Made by a program: the position numbers and the translations under genes
DNA from: a virus
Reading direction: 5' to 3' (one strand)
Virus record (IMG/VR): IMGVR_UViG_3300008119_000478
Coordinates: 1 to 48,835 of that record
DNA: 48,835 nt
Shown: in pieces, positions 7,604-27,270 of the stretch
Position numbering within the stretch: the stretch's first letter is position 1
How the letters are laid out: each line of letters begins with the position of its first letter
Notes under the pieces: generated by a model
What the model saw: only the letters and a program-made list of their open reading frames with translations
Databases searched by the model: none
Told to the model about the DNA's origin: nothing

Positions 7604-9181
7604 TTATCCCGCCCATCTTTCTGGAAATGTTAATGGTATTGGATCGGGCACGTTGAAATCTGTGATACTAAAAAAATCTACTGAGTAAAAAACTTTTCCT
7701 GTAAGATCAACACTGCTAGATTGTTGTACAGCATTTTTATATAGATTGTCAGGTGTTAGTATTGTGATACTTAATAAAGTTGAAGTTGAAGTTGAAGAAC
7801 TCAAATCAATCAAGTTATAGTCATTTGCTGACGTGTACTTGATAACTGAATCTTGATTAAAAGAAAATTTAAATTGATTGCCTACATTTAGAACATTAAT
7901 AGTTGTTAAATTCCCAACAGAAGTCAAATTAACAATAGGTAGGTCTCGAAATGTTGAGGTAATAGATTGAGTTTCGTTCAATACAACTAGGCCATATCTA
8001 TTTTCCAGTAAAGAAACTGTTTGTGTAAATCCATTTGATGTTATTGTGAAAGTTTTGTTAGCTGAAGTAGATATTAAAAAACTCACACTAGCCGTTTTGT
8101 TAACGATGGTAAAATTACCAGTTAACGATGCTCCATTGATGTCGCTGGAGTTAACTCCTGTTATTGTATAAGGTACAAGGGTATTATCGGCAGTAGTTGC
8201 AGATGTAAAAGTAATTGTAAGTGTTTCTCCACTGGCAGCTGATTGACTATTGGCCGACAATCCATCAGGCAGGACTGTAGAAGTTATAACAACATAACCA
8301 GCCCCAGTTCTAGTAGCAGCAGTATTTGTTTGATCAGTGCCTGCATTATAAGAACCGCCGCCACCGCCAACAAGCTGACTGGACCAAGTACCGCCACCAC
8401 CGCCTGAATATCCACCACCACCACCGCAAGCTAGACCACCACCACCGCCGCCGCCGCCAAAGCCTCCGTAGATTTCAACGCCGCCCCATGAGAGTGACTT
8501 TCTGCCGCCAACTCCACCGTTAGTAAATGATTTAGCGTTGTCTCCAAGTTGATTTCCACTGAGAGGATCAACAAGACCATTGCCAGTAAATCCTGCTCCG
8601 CCTGGCCCACTTCCGTCACTGCTGCCGCCATCGCCACCGCCACCGCTAGTGCCTCCGGCTTTTCCGCCTTGGCCCGCAACACCATTATTGCCAGCGCTGG
8701 CGCCGAAGCCAGCAGCAGTAGTATATGCGTTTTGTGATGCGCCGCCCCCACCACCTGCAATAGTCAATATTGAAGGTGTAGTATTGTAAGGTGTGCGTAT
8801 TACATATGTGCCGCCACCGCCTGCACCCATTGGCTGACCGTCTTGAGTGTGTGCTCCTGATTGACCTTGTTGGCCAACTAGAATTCTAATTATTTCACCT
8901 TCAGTTAGTGAAAAGGTTCCTTTAATCCTTGCACCAAGACCACCTTGCTGACTTCCAGCATTACCGCCTTGAGCACCATAACAGTCTATAGTGTACAGTC
9001 CCGTTGCAGGCACTGTCCATAGTTGAATACCGTTTGATGTGTTGAAGTATGTAGTATTGTTTTTCCAAGCATCAACTCCTGTGCCAGTTAATCCAGATAC
9101 TGCTTGAGCAAGAGTAGGCCCGTTGCGGCCGCTAGCCGCACCAGGTGTAAATGTAGCATTTGTAAATGAGTATAATGGCAT
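7604..9181 (-). CDS. Glycine-rich tail adhesin (copy A)
   Basis: About 525 residues. After an N-terminal beta segment (MPLYSFTNATFTPG) and a jelly-roll-like part (VPATGLYTIDCYGAQGG), residues about 70-300 are very glycine-rich with runs such as GGGGGGGLACGGGGG. In T4-type phages glycine-rich adhesins of this kind carry receptor-binding loops at fibre tips. The C-terminal part, from about residue 305, is nearly the same as in the neighbouring gene. The ATG at 9181 lies just after the upstream stop; the longer frame starts with TTG and is less likely. Probably a fibre-tip or adhesin protein. Confidence 0.75.
   Translation of the reverse strand: MPLYSFTNATFTPGAASGRNGPTLAQAVSGLTGTGVDAWKNNTTYFNTSNGIQLWTVPATGLYTIDCYGAQGGNAGSQQGGLGARIKGTFSLTEGEIIRILVGQQGQSGAHTQDGQPMGAGGGGTYVIRTPYNTTPSILTIAGGGGGASQNAYTTAAGFGASAGNNGVAGQGGKAGGTSGGGGDGGSSDGSGPGGAGFTGNGLVDPLSGNQLGDNAKSFTNGGVGGRKSLSWGGVEIYGGFGGGGGGGGLACGGGGGYSGGGGGTWSSQLVGGGGGSYNAGTDQTNTAATRTGAGYVVITSTVLPDGLSANSQSAASGETLTITFTSATTADNTLVPYTITGVNSSDINGASLTGNFTIVNKTASVSFLISTSANKTFTITSNGFTQTVSLLENRYGLVVLNETQSITSTFRDLPIVNLTSVGNLTTINVLNVGNQFKFSFNQDSVIKYTSANDYNLIDLSSSTSTSTLLSITILTPDNLYKNAVQQSSSVDLTGKVFYSVDFFSITDFNVPDPIPLTFPERWAG
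7751..8262 (-). repeat. Direct duplication, unit A (C-terminal adhesin module)
   Basis: About 500 bases here match 9342-9844 with scattered substitutions and a few indels. Long stretches, such as the one around 7835-7990, are almost identical. Unit A has an extra GTTGAA-type hexanucleotide expansion near 7782 that adds Ser-Thr pairs to the protein. The high DNA identity points to a recent tandem duplication or ongoing gene conversion. Confidence 0.85.
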
Positions 9182-9189
9182 TACTGTGC

Positions 9190-10692
9190 TTATGCTCCTA
9201 TCCAATATTGTGGAGGATCAAAATCTATAACTTCACTGGTGTTAAATGAAGTTCTGCTGGCAAAGTCAATTGTAATAAAAGATCTAAGCGCAAGAATAAC
9301 ACTGCTAGATTCTGCTAAGTTATATTTTGCTTGTTCACCAGGTGTTAGTATTGTGATACTTAATAAATTTGAAGTTGATGAACTCAAATTAATCAAATTA
9401 TAGTCATTTGCTGACGTGTACTTGATAACTGAATCTTGATTAAAAGAAAATTTAAATTGATTGCCTACATTTAGAACATTAATAGTTGTTAAATTCCCAA
9501 CAGAGGTCAAATTAACAATGGGTAGGTCTCGAAATGTTGAGGTGATGGACGCCGTTTCGTTCAATACAACTAGGCCATATCTATTTTCCAGTAAAGAAAC
9601 TGTTTGTGTAAATCCATTTGATGTCAGTGTAAGAGTCTTTTTAGTTGAAGTAGATATTAAAAAACTCACACTAGCTGTGTTGTTAACAACGGTAAAATTA
9701 CCAGTTAACGATGCTCCATTGACATCACCGGAGTTAACTCCTGTTATTGTATAAGGTACAAGAGTATTATCGGCTACTTCTGTAGTAGTTAATGTGACAG
9801 TAAGTGTTTCTCCGCTACCAACTGATTGACTATTAGCTGACAATCCCGCAGACGGTGTCGTTGTGACAGCCACAGCAGTAATGGTCACATAACCGGGCAA
9901 ACTATAGCCTACTTCACCCGTGTCTACTCTATTTACATCAGTACCTGAAGCATCGACAAAACTGTTTGGACCTGCACTATACAGGCCGTCGTATCCACCT
10001 GCATTACCTTCTGAGTCATCGGATGCACTTCCGCCGCCGAAGCCACCGTATGCAATATATCCACCGTATCCCCCGGCGGCGCCATTAAAGCTCTGACCTT
10101 TAAAACTAGTAAATCCAGCGCCACTAGTACCGTTAGCTGAACTAGACGCAGTCGGTGTAGCTGGCGAAAATCTAGCTTCTCTTGGGCCTTTGCCACCTGC
10201 AGCCATTAACAAACAGTTTGTAATATTAGATAATACAGTTCCGCCTGTGCTAGGAGCCTTAGCCACAACAGTGGCACCACCGCCACCGCCACTACACCAG
10301 TCAGCACCCGTGGCATTGCCATTACTGCCTGATTGTCCTACGGCAATCCAAATAATTTCGCCCTCAGTCAGTGCAAAAGTAGCAGTCAGCTTGGAACCGT
10401 TTCGTCCTGTAGCAGATGTTGGTCCTCCGGGTCCTCCGTGTGCAACAATTCTATATGTACCAGTAGCAGGCACTTGCCACCATTGATATCCGTCAAATGG
10501 GACTTTAAAGTATGTATTGGTAGTTAATAAACTAGCCAATGTAGCATCGTTAGTATTATAGTAGGCTTGTAACTCAGACTGAGTAGGGCCGTACATGATG
10601 GGCAAATTATTATTTCCGCCAGTGTACGTTGGCCCGTTTCGTGGCGATCTAAAGGTAAATGTTGTTCCGTTGTTAATACTGTATAATGGCAT
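9190..10692 (-). CDS. Glycine-rich tail adhesin (copy B)
   Basis: A 500-residue paralogue of the downstream gene. It shares the MPLYS start, the region WWQVPATGTYRIVAHGGPGG and a glycine-rich central part with interspersed Tyr and Ser (GAAGGYGGYIAYGGFGGGSA). Its C-terminal part matches the other copy almost residue by residue, while the central receptor-type region and the last 50 residues differ. This is the pattern expected for duplicated adhesins with diverging specificity. The start is the ATG at 10692. Confidence 0.75.
   Translation of the reverse strand: MPLYSINNGTTFTFRSPRNGPTYTGGNNNLPIMYGPTQSELQAYYNTNDATLASLLTTNTYFKVPFDGYQWWQVPATGTYRIVAHGGPGGPTSATGRNGSKLTATFALTEGEIIWIAVGQSGSNGNATGADWCSGGGGGATVVAKAPSTGGTVLSNITNCLLMAAGGKGPREARFSPATPTASSSANGTSGAGFTSFKGQSFNGAAGGYGGYIAYGGFGGGSASDDSEGNAGGYDGLYSAGPNSFVDASGTDVNRVDTGEVGYSLPGYVTITAVAVTTTPSAGLSANSQSVGSGETLTVTLTTTEVADNTLVPYTITGVNSGDVNGASLTGNFTVVNNTASVSFLISTSTKKTLTLTSNGFTQTVSLLENRYGLVVLNETASITSTFRDLPIVNLTSVGNLTTINVLNVGNQFKFSFNQDSVIKYTSANDYNLINLSSSTSNLLSITILTPGEQAKYNLAESSSVILALRSFITIDFASRTSFNTSEVIDFDPPQYWIGA
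9342..9844 (-). repeat. Direct duplication, unit B (C-terminal adhesin module)
   Basis: Partner of 7751-8262, in the same orientation and about 1.59 kb away. The two units encode the shared segment running from GLSANSQS through ENRYGLVVLNE to LLSITILTP. Identity falls off sharply at both edges, where the proteins become different. Confidence 0.85.
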
Positions 10693-10774
10693 TAGCTGTT
10701 CTATTCCTTATACACACTGATTCATTTTTAAGAAATGTAGGTATGAATTTTTATTTTCGATCAATCAACACAAC

Positions 10775-11848
10775 TTACCTAATTGGAACAGCCAATGTTA
10801 ATCCTCCATACTGAGATGCTCTGTTGGTTCTATCATGACTACAAACAAATTTATAATATCTAGAACTTCCCACATAAAAAGTCTGACCTGTTTCATGATT
10901 TTGTCCACTCAGTATCAATAATCCTTCCATAGTTTGATAGGCATTGCCCTTGATAGGATTACCTATAATGATAGGATACAGTGCTGTGCTTTTTTTGCCG
11001 TCTACGTCAAATCTGTCGAGAAATCCTTGATTACTCAGCGATGAAGGATACAAATTTAAAAAATTGGTAGTGTTAGGCGCGGCAGTACTGTCGCTGCTTA
11101 TTCGTTGGTTGAATGAACTCAGTTGATTGTAGGCGAGGCCGGCTCCACTGTCGTATTTGTGTACGTGTACAGTCAGATCATGTCTAGTCAAACTGGTGCC
11201 AAAATCGCCTAGACCAGTTATTCCCAACATAGGTATAGAAGAAGATGTAGCATACTGATGTATGGGCAGAGCAGTGCCGTCGCCCACAAACCAAAATGTT
11301 CCTTGATCTAAGTTGCCTATAAACATGAATCCTTCTGCGGCTGATATTACAAATCGATCGTTGCTAATAGATCTATTGCTGCTGCTGAGAGTGGAATAGT
11401 CAACGGTGTTGACGAAGTTGGTGGTAAAGTTGAAGTTTAATGGACGGCCAAAGTCAAAATTGGCAAAAGCGGTTTTGTCGGCAGGATTTTGAAATGCTCC
11501 CATGTATCCTTGATAATAATTATTATTTGTTGCAGTCAGTGAGTTCCACTGCAGGGCAAACCCCTTGTGAAAAAATGCTTGATCAGCTTTGCCTATACAT
11601 CTCTGACTCCAGGCCCAATGTTGATTGGGCGTGGAGGAGCTGCTGTCAAAATCACCAGTGGTCTCTCTTCTAGTCCAACCACCAGCATTGGCTGTGCTCC
11701 ATTCGATGTAGTACTGTAGGCCTTGAGCAATAGCAGTAGTTCTCGATGCTGTTGTGCTGGTCAACACATAGTCCAACATGTAGGCAAATGCCCTCAAACC
11801 GGTTCCTGTTGTTGAACCGCTTGCTGTGGTTCTGAATTCTACAAACAT
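10775..11848 (-). CDS. Probable tail structural protein, 357 residues
   Basis: A beta-rich protein with no signal peptide or helix-rich section. It has many Ser, Thr, Asn and aromatic residues, as in phage fibre or head-decoration proteins. It resembles the neighbouring 11849-12940 protein in general layout: a long N-terminal domain with FTS/STA stretches and a final strand set ending in a motif of the type YYKFVCSHD. An excellent ribosome site (GGAGGAG) precedes the ATG at 11848 and overlaps the upstream stop. No enzyme motif is visible. A virion role is inferred from position in the tail module. Confidence 0.6.
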   Translation of the reverse strand: MFVEFRTTASGSTTGTGLRAFAYMLDYVLTSTTASRTTAIAQGLQYYIEWSTANAGGWTRRETTGDFDSSSSTPNQHWAWSQRCIGKADQAFFHKGFALQWNSLTATNNNYYQGYMGAFQNPADKTAFANFDFGRPLNFNFTTNFVNTVDYSTLSSSNRSISNDRFVISAAEGFMFIGNLDQGTFWFVGDGTALPIHQYATSSSIPMLGITGLGDFGTSLTRHDLTVHVHKYDSGAGLAYNQLSSFNQRISSDSTAAPNTTNFLNLYPSSLSNQGFLDRFDVDGKKSTALYPIIIGNPIKGNAYQTMEGLLILSGQNHETGQTFYVGSSRYYKFVCSHDRTNRASQYGGLTLAVPIR

Positions 11849-12940
11849 TTAAACTCCTCCTATCGTTGTAGGCACCATGTAGACAGCAGCATTGAGGTCA
11901 GTAGTGCCTGTGCTGCCACAAGCATGTAATCTTACAAATCTATATTCAGTACCACTAACAGTTGCAGCTTGGCCAGTTTGAGCAGCCATGTCGCTGGTTC
12001 TCCATAGGAATGGTATACGCCCGTTCAACAGTCTTCGACTTGCCGGCACGGTGCTGCTGGTATGGTTTTGTGCATAGAAATACACGGGCATCATGTAGTT
12101 TTGTGTGTCGCCAATGTTGTCTCTTGTGGAGAAAAAAGTTGAAAAAGGATCGGGATACAGCATTGGGTTGCCGCTACCTCTGCTGTAATCGTACACACCT
12201 CGATGCTGAGTACCTGCGTTTGTAAAGGTTCCATCTCCGTTGTACATGAGATTGCTGTGTATCCCTACAATATTTCGTTGTGCGTCAACTTCACTGAATC
12301 TGCTGGTTGATGAGCTTGGCCAACTTCCGCCATGTGAGGTTATAAAAACTTGAGGGCTGTATAGACTGTTGAGTGATCTTGCCCACACATCTTGCCCTGT
12401 GGATTCTACATCATAAATTCCTGCTGTGCCGCCTCGTCCTTGGCCGTCTAAAATGCTCCAAATTACCCAATGACTGCTGATAAAAAATTGCATTTCGCAG
12501 CTCGAGACACCATGAGTAAAATAAATGGCAGAGTTGCTATCATACCACCAATGACTGGTGGTCACCACGGTGGGCGCCATGTTGGTGCCGTTGCTAGACA
12601 GCATTCTAGGTTGCCAGCCCTGGTTGTAGCTTGAGCCCTGGTGAATTCTAAACAAACTTGTAAAGTTGGCGTTTTGACTGTGCGCTTTTGTAAATTGAAA
12701 CCAGTTGTCGTTAATAAATGTTTGCGCGGTGCTGGTTTGGTTGACGCTGCTTTGAACTGTGATTTGACTAGGTAAACTGCCTAATCTCACACAGTTGCTG
12801 ATATCAAATGCTGCTGCTGGCAAGGCACTGACTGCTGTTGTTGCATTGATTGCCTCAATGATCCATTGACTGATTGCTTTTGAGCTTATTAAAGTATTAA
12901 GATGATTGGCGGCGGAGGTGAATTTAAGCCTGAGATACAT
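11849..12940 (-). CDS. Probable tail structural protein, 363 residues
   Basis: Begins MYLRLKFTSAANHLNTLISS, followed by a beta-rich body with many aromatic residues (SHWWYDSNSAIYF, HWVIWSILDG) and ends EYRFVRLHACGSTG then VYMVPTTIGGV. I set the start at the ATG at 12940 because AGGAG lies six to seven bases upstream; a longer frame from 12967 would overlap the preceding gene further. It is paired with the similar-looking next gene, suggesting an old duplication, though identity is low. The family is not recognised. Confidence 0.6.
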   Translation of the reverse strand: MYLRLKFTSAANHLNTLISSKAISQWIIEAINATTAVSALPAAAFDISNCVRLGSLPSQITVQSSVNQTSTAQTFINDNWFQFTKAHSQNANFTSLFRIHQGSSYNQGWQPRMLSSNGTNMAPTVVTTSHWWYDSNSAIYFTHGVSSCEMQFFISSHWVIWSILDGQGRGGTAGIYDVESTGQDVWARSLNSLYSPQVFITSHGGSWPSSSTSRFSEVDAQRNIVGIHSNLMYNGDGTFTNAGTQHRGVYDYSRGSGNPMLYPDPFSTFFSTRDNIGDTQNYMMPVYFYAQNHTSSTVPASRRLLNGRIPFLWRTSDMAAQTGQAATVSGTEYRFVRLHACGSTGTTDLNAAVYMVPTTIGGV

Positions 12941-13208
12941 CTTGGTCTCCTGACGGATCAAATCCATCTTCTAGTAAACAGCCATCCTGTTTTATCACAG
13001 TGTTACCACCGTGTAATGCAAGGCAAATCAATTTACCGGACATTTCAGTTGAAAAAATTTGCCCAGGTCCGTCTATTGACAAATTTATGGGGCCCACACT
13101 GTAGTTCATTTGGTGATAGACAGAATAATTGGCTTGGCCAATTGTGTCCAAATCAATACCAAATGTATTGTTCAACATGTTTTTTTGATCTTCTGTTAAT
13201 GAAGCCAT
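12924..13208 (-). CDS. Hypothetical 94-residue protein of the tail module
   Basis: Begins MASLTEDQKNMLNNTFGIDL, which looks helical, then a short beta segment (YSVGPINLSIDGPG) and an acidic C-terminus (EDGFDPSGDQD). A good AAAGGA ribosome site and a late-promoter-like TATAAGTA sit just upstream. It overlaps the next gene by about 17 bases. It could be a chaperone or small connector for the following tail proteins, but nothing in the sequence proves this. Confidence 0.6.
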   Translation of the reverse strand: MASLTEDQKNMLNNTFGIDLDTIGQANYSVYHQMNYSVGPINLSIDGPGQIFSTEMSGKLICLALHGGNTVIKQDGCLLEDGFDPSGDQDVSQA

Positions 13209-13220
13209 TTTGTTTTCCTT

Positions 13221-13228
13221 TACTTATA
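13221..13228 (-). promoter_or_regulatory. Late-promoter-like motif TATAAGTA
   Basis: One base different from the T4 late element TATAAATA, 12 bases before the ATG at 13208 and overlapping the stop codon of the upstream collagen-like gene. The position is what is expected for a late promoter, but one mismatch in an AT-rich region makes this tentative. Confidence 0.4.
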
Positions 13229-14138
13229 AATTTAAAAATTGATATAAAAATATCACACTTAACCCTGATCCTTGGGTAGTTGCACCTGGCGCACCAGTTG
13301 CAGTAACGTCCACTGTGAGATATTCGTCAGTTGTCATGTCAAATTGACTGGTATTTACTGCCTTGACTTGATTCGCTGCTATATTTATGGTTCTTGTGGC
13401 AACTCCATTTTTATTTATTACAATGGTTGCTATCTGATTTGCTGCCACATCCAATCTAAAAGTTATTTCTTGAATGGTCAAATTAGCAGGTGCATACCAT
13501 CTTACCGAACCTGTTCGAACCACTAATAAACCTTCTTGTATCAAGGCAACACTTCGATTTCCATTAGCTCCTCGGCTACCAGTAAATCCCACATTGCCTA
13601 CATTTCCTGAACTTCCTACAAAACCAGTAGTGCCACGACTGCCAGTAAATCCAATACTACCAGTATAACCTATATTTCCTTGGCTACCGGTATAACCAAT
13701 ATCTCCTTGGCTACCGGTATAACCAATATCTCCTGTTGATCCAACAAATCCAGTATTGCCCTGACTGCCAGTGAATCCTGCACCTTGACTGCCTGTAAAT
13801 CCAGATGACCCAGTATAACCTAGACTGCCAGTATACCCCGGAGTGCCATCGCTACCGCCAACACCATCCAAGCCAGCTGATCCAGTATAACCTATATTTC
13901 CTTGGCTACCGGTATAACCTTGACTACCAGTAAAACCTTTAAAATTTTCAGTATAGGTTGTGATGTTTACCCAAGTTCTCGTGCCGTCTGTGTCACCTAC
14001 AAGTATGGATTCATTTATTGTAGGTAATCCTAGGTCAGGTTCAGCGTTGGCTAGATCTAGAAATTCATACCTGTCTTCACTGAGCTGAGGACCAGTAATT
14101 TTTTTTATTTTGCCGCTGGTTAATCTACTTTTACTCAT
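13224..14138 (-). CDS. Collagen-like tail fibre protein, short
   Basis: 304 residues. Residues 1-65 form a non-repetitive N-terminus that likely attaches to the fibre or baseplate (TINESILVGDTDGTRTWV). Residues about 66-190 are Gly-X-Y triplets of the type GYT-GSQ-GNI. The C-terminal 110 residues (from about RSVALIQEG) form a beta-rich head domain with WYAPANLTIQEITF, as in trimeric fibre knobs. It overlaps the upstream gene by 8 bases. Triple-helical trimer formation is known for phage collagen-like proteins and is inferred here. Confidence 0.8.
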   Translation of the reverse strand: MSKSRLTSGKIKKITGPQLSEDRYEFLDLANAEPDLGLPTINESILVGDTDGTRTWVNITTYTENFKGFTGSQGYTGSQGNIGYTGSAGLDGVGGSDGTPGYTGSLGYTGSSGFTGSQGAGFTGSQGNTGFVGSTGDIGYTGSQGDIGYTGSQGNIGYTGSIGFTGSRGTTGFVGSSGNVGNVGFTGSRGANGNRSVALIQEGLLVVRTGSVRWYAPANLTIQEITFRLDVAANQIATIVINKNGVATRTINIAANQVKAVNTSQFDMTTDEYLTVDVTATGAPGATTQGSGLSVIFLYQFLNL

Positions 14139-14469
14139 TGCTTGTTTCTAATATGCTTAATACCAAGTTCACTGCGTTGTTGGCGCTAACCACTGCTTTT
14201 ACAGAACTGCCTTCTTCGATTACCAATTTGCCTGTGGTCACTTCTGCTGCATCATTAGGCGGAATCACAAACTCTTTTAACATGATAAAGTCTATGGCAT
14301 TTTTAACCAATGTAAATGTAATGGTCACTGCTGCGTTGCTGATGTTGCTGGCCTGTGCTCCCAACACAATAGTGGTCAAGTCGGTAGGAGTAGTATAAAT
14401 TGTTTGATTGGCTGTGGTAAGCTGAAATGCTTTAGTTCTAAACGTGTTTAATGGTAATGCGGTTGCCAT
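14131..14469 (-). CDS. Small beta-rich structural protein, 112 residues
   Basis: Reads as one beta domain: alternating hydrophobic and Thr/Ser residues (FQLTTANQTIYTTP, then VTITFTLVKNAIDFIMLKEF) with no helix-rich part. It is preceded by a GGAG ribosome site and lies between two collagen-containing fibre genes. This type of short protein is common between fibre genes of aquatic T4-like phages, so a virion or fibre-joint role is likely, but I know no specific name for it. Confidence 0.65.
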   Translation of the reverse strand: MATALPLNTFRTKAFQLTTANQTIYTTPTDLTTIVLGAQASNISNAAVTITFTLVKNAIDFIMLKEFVIPPNDAAEVTTGKLVIEEGSSVKAVVSANNAVNLVLSILETSNE

Positions 14470-14472
14470 CGA

Positions 14473-16719
14473 TTAATCTCCAATTGCTAATATATAGGGT
14501 GTCATAACAGCAAATAAACTTTTAGTAAATGTTCTACCTGAAATTGTTCCAGTGTTTTGATTAATCACAAAGTCTTCACCGATTCTAAAGTCTCCACGTT
14601 GGTCAGTACCTGTGAAATAAACTTTTCCACCGTTAGTCGTTACCACCTGATTTTCTGTTATGGGTACCCCGCCTAAATAAGGCAATGCTGTATTTACATT
14701 GGTACCAGATCCTACAAATTCAAATGTGTGGCCCGATGCAGTTATTAGACTATATTGGTGGAATGTAACTACTGTGTTGTCAGCAATGTTAGGAGCAGAT
14801 TCTTCCAGAGTAATTATGCTGGTATAGGCATTTTCAATAATGTTGACCACTATGTCAAACAACTGTGTTACTAACAATGCTTCCGCAGACGAAGCAGCCG
14901 TAATAGCTGTATTTTGTGTTATTGTGATGTTAAGTGCTGTAACTACGGTATTAGTAACACATGCGCTGGCCACTGATTTAATATAATTAAATGTGGCTAT
15001 GGTTGCTGTTTTTTCAGACGTTTCAATTTGTAAAGTTCCTGAACTATAATATTCGTCGGCAGCATCGGCAGTTTGACTATTTCCATTGTATAAAACATCG
15101 TATGTAACAGCATCAACAATAAAAGAAATGTCTTGTCTACACTTGGTTTGATTGTAAGTTAATCCTGCAAAATTTGCTGTGATGTATGCAATACCTTCTT
15201 CTATCAAGAAATTTTTGTTTGCCTGTAAAATGTCAGCAGCGTTGGCAATGTTGGCAGTTACTCCAGTAGGATCATTAAAAACAAGTGTAGTCGCTGTGTT
15301 GTTTAATCCTGCAATCACTATGTTAAAGTTAGCTGCAGTTCTAGTATACTCTACGTCAGTAACAGCATAGTTAACTGCTAAAATTGCTAGTATTTTTGTT
15401 TTTACAAAATTGATTGCGGCAATAGTTTCGGTTAACTGATCATCTATAACCACACTGGCTGTGGCTCTTTGATAACTGATGCCAGCTAGACGAGATTTAT
15501 AGTTGGTGTTTAACACTAGATCATCTGCAACTGCATCAATAATATATCCCACATCTCTACTACATTTGAATTGATTAAAATCTAAATTTACATAAGTTTC
15601 ATTTAAAAAATCTATTGTGTCGACTTGTAATTTGCTTTTAGAATCTAAAATTATATTCCTAGCATTTTTTAATCCTGAAGCTTCTTGACTAAAACTGGGA
15701 TATGTGATATTAGTGGCTCCTGTTGTGAATGCGGATGATGTGGCCACTGTGTAATAATCTGCAAATCCTGTAAACTTGACTGCATCACCTACATTGGGCT
15801 TGACTACCAGGTTGTCCACAGTAAATGTTCGTCCGGCTGTTGTTCCGTTAACTGTTCCTTGATATAATGCAGTGCTTACACCGTCTGCTTTTAATCCAAA
15901 ATTACCAAAGCTGCTGTTACTGTTGGTAATTGAACAGAATCCTCCAGATTCACATAAAAAGGCTATGTCAGTACAGATTGTAAACACTGAAACCAATTGT
16001 GTGTTTCCTCTATTCAACATATGTATGCCGATACCGCCTTGATTATATTGTGTAAATGCATCTACAACCATGCTCTTTAATCCCAACGCATGATTTCCGT
16101 TGACTCTCATACCAGTACCTGTAGTAGTCATACTGGTGCAATTCTGTACATAAGGACTGGTATGAATAACTCCTGCGGAGCCATCTGTAGGAAATGCCAC
16201 GGCTGCGGCCGGAGCTTCGTGATCTTTAAATGTCATTTGTTCTAGATAACATGCAGATTTTACCCAAAACAAGTCTTGTGTGATGTTTGCTGGTCTAACA
16301 GTAACTGTTCTTAAATTGTCTCCTACTATCGACACACCTTCAGGAACTAATAACGGATTGTCTTCAGTGTAATCTCCACTTTTTACAAAAATTGTAGTTC
16401 CGTAAGTGGCTATTTCAACTGCTGCTTTGATAGTAAGTTTACTAGTGTTCAGTGCTAAACCATTATTGAGATCATTACCGCTTTTACTAACATAGAGTAC
16501 ATTGGCTACGATCATACTGCCTATACTTCCAGTAAAACCTGTACTGCCTACATATCCTCTTAAACCGCCATAGGGCAAAAGATTCCAGGTACTGACACCA
16601 TTACCAATCTTAAAAAGATTAGTATCTGTTTCTATACACATTTCTGCAAGTGCAAGCACAGGATTAACTGTACTCCACTCTTGAGCTGTGCCTCTTCTCA
16701 GTTGAATATTAATAGCCAT
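14473..16719 (-). CDS. Beta-helix tail fibre/spike protein
   Basis: 748 residues. The N-terminus MAINIQLRRGTAQEWSTVNP with KIGNGVSTWNLLPYGG is the common phage fibre attachment module. A short collagen-like bit (GYVGSTGFTGSIGS) follows. Residues about 75-330 look like a right-handed parallel beta-helix (VSKSGNDLNNGLALNT, IFVKSGDYTEDNP, VPEGVSIVGDN), the fold of pectate-lyase-like tailspikes. Two internal copies of a helical motif with Lys-Cys and DAV (near residues 376 and 523: FKCSRDVGYIIDAV and TKCRQDISFIVDAV) show an internal duplication. No catalytic residues can be assigned. Late promoter AATAAATA lies upstream. Confidence 0.8.
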   Translation of the reverse strand: MAINIQLRRGTAQEWSTVNPVLALAEMCIETDTNLFKIGNGVSTWNLLPYGGLRGYVGSTGFTGSIGSMIVANVLYVSKSGNDLNNGLALNTSKLTIKAAVEIATYGTTIFVKSGDYTEDNPLLVPEGVSIVGDNLRTVTVRPANITQDLFWVKSACYLEQMTFKDHEAPAAAVAFPTDGSAGVIHTSPYVQNCTSMTTTGTGMRVNGNHALGLKSMVVDAFTQYNQGGIGIHMLNRGNTQLVSVFTICTDIAFLCESGGFCSITNSNSSFGNFGLKADGVSTALYQGTVNGTTAGRTFTVDNLVVKPNVGDAVKFTGFADYYTVATSSAFTTGATNITYPSFSQEASGLKNARNIILDSKSKLQVDTIDFLNETYVNLDFNQFKCSRDVGYIIDAVADDLVLNTNYKSRLAGISYQRATASVVIDDQLTETIAAINFVKTKILAILAVNYAVTDVEYTRTAANFNIVIAGLNNTATTLVFNDPTGVTANIANAADILQANKNFLIEEGIAYITANFAGLTYNQTKCRQDISFIVDAVTYDVLYNGNSQTADAADEYYSSGTLQIETSEKTATIATFNYIKSVASACVTNTVVTALNITITQNTAITAASSAEALLVTQLFDIVVNIIENAYTSIITLEESAPNIADNTVVTFHQYSLITASGHTFEFVGSGTNVNTALPYLGGVPITENQVVTTNGGKVYFTGTDQRGDFRIGEDFVINQNTGTISGRTFTKSLFAVMTPYILAIGD

Positions 16720-16746
16720 AATTATATCAATTTACTTTGTGTTCTA

Positions 16747-16752
16747 TATTTA

Positions 16753-16754
<2 letters not shown>
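16747..16754 (-). promoter_or_regulatory. Late-promoter-like motif AATAAATA
   Basis: The minus strand reads AATAAATA 27 bases before the ATG at 16719, overlapping the stop of the giant upstream gene. It matches the T4 late element at seven of eight bases. It would give the beta-helix gene and its followers their own late transcript, separate from the 10.5-kb gene. Confidence 0.5.
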
Positions 16755-27246
<10,492 letters not shown>

Positions 27247-27270
27247 GGTATTGTATTTACCCTATCAAAT

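Noticed and set aside
7604-10692. Diversity-generating retroelement explaining the duplicated adhesin modules
   Set aside because: No reverse transcriptase or adenine-biased mismatch pattern is visible in the window; differences include many types of substitutions and indels.
27254-27261. GGTAAATA just before the giant gene, as a late promoter
   Set aside because: It is only about 7 bases from the GTG start and differs at the first two positions. Similar copies at 34425 and 38018 are equally close to starts. Kept out as unsupported.
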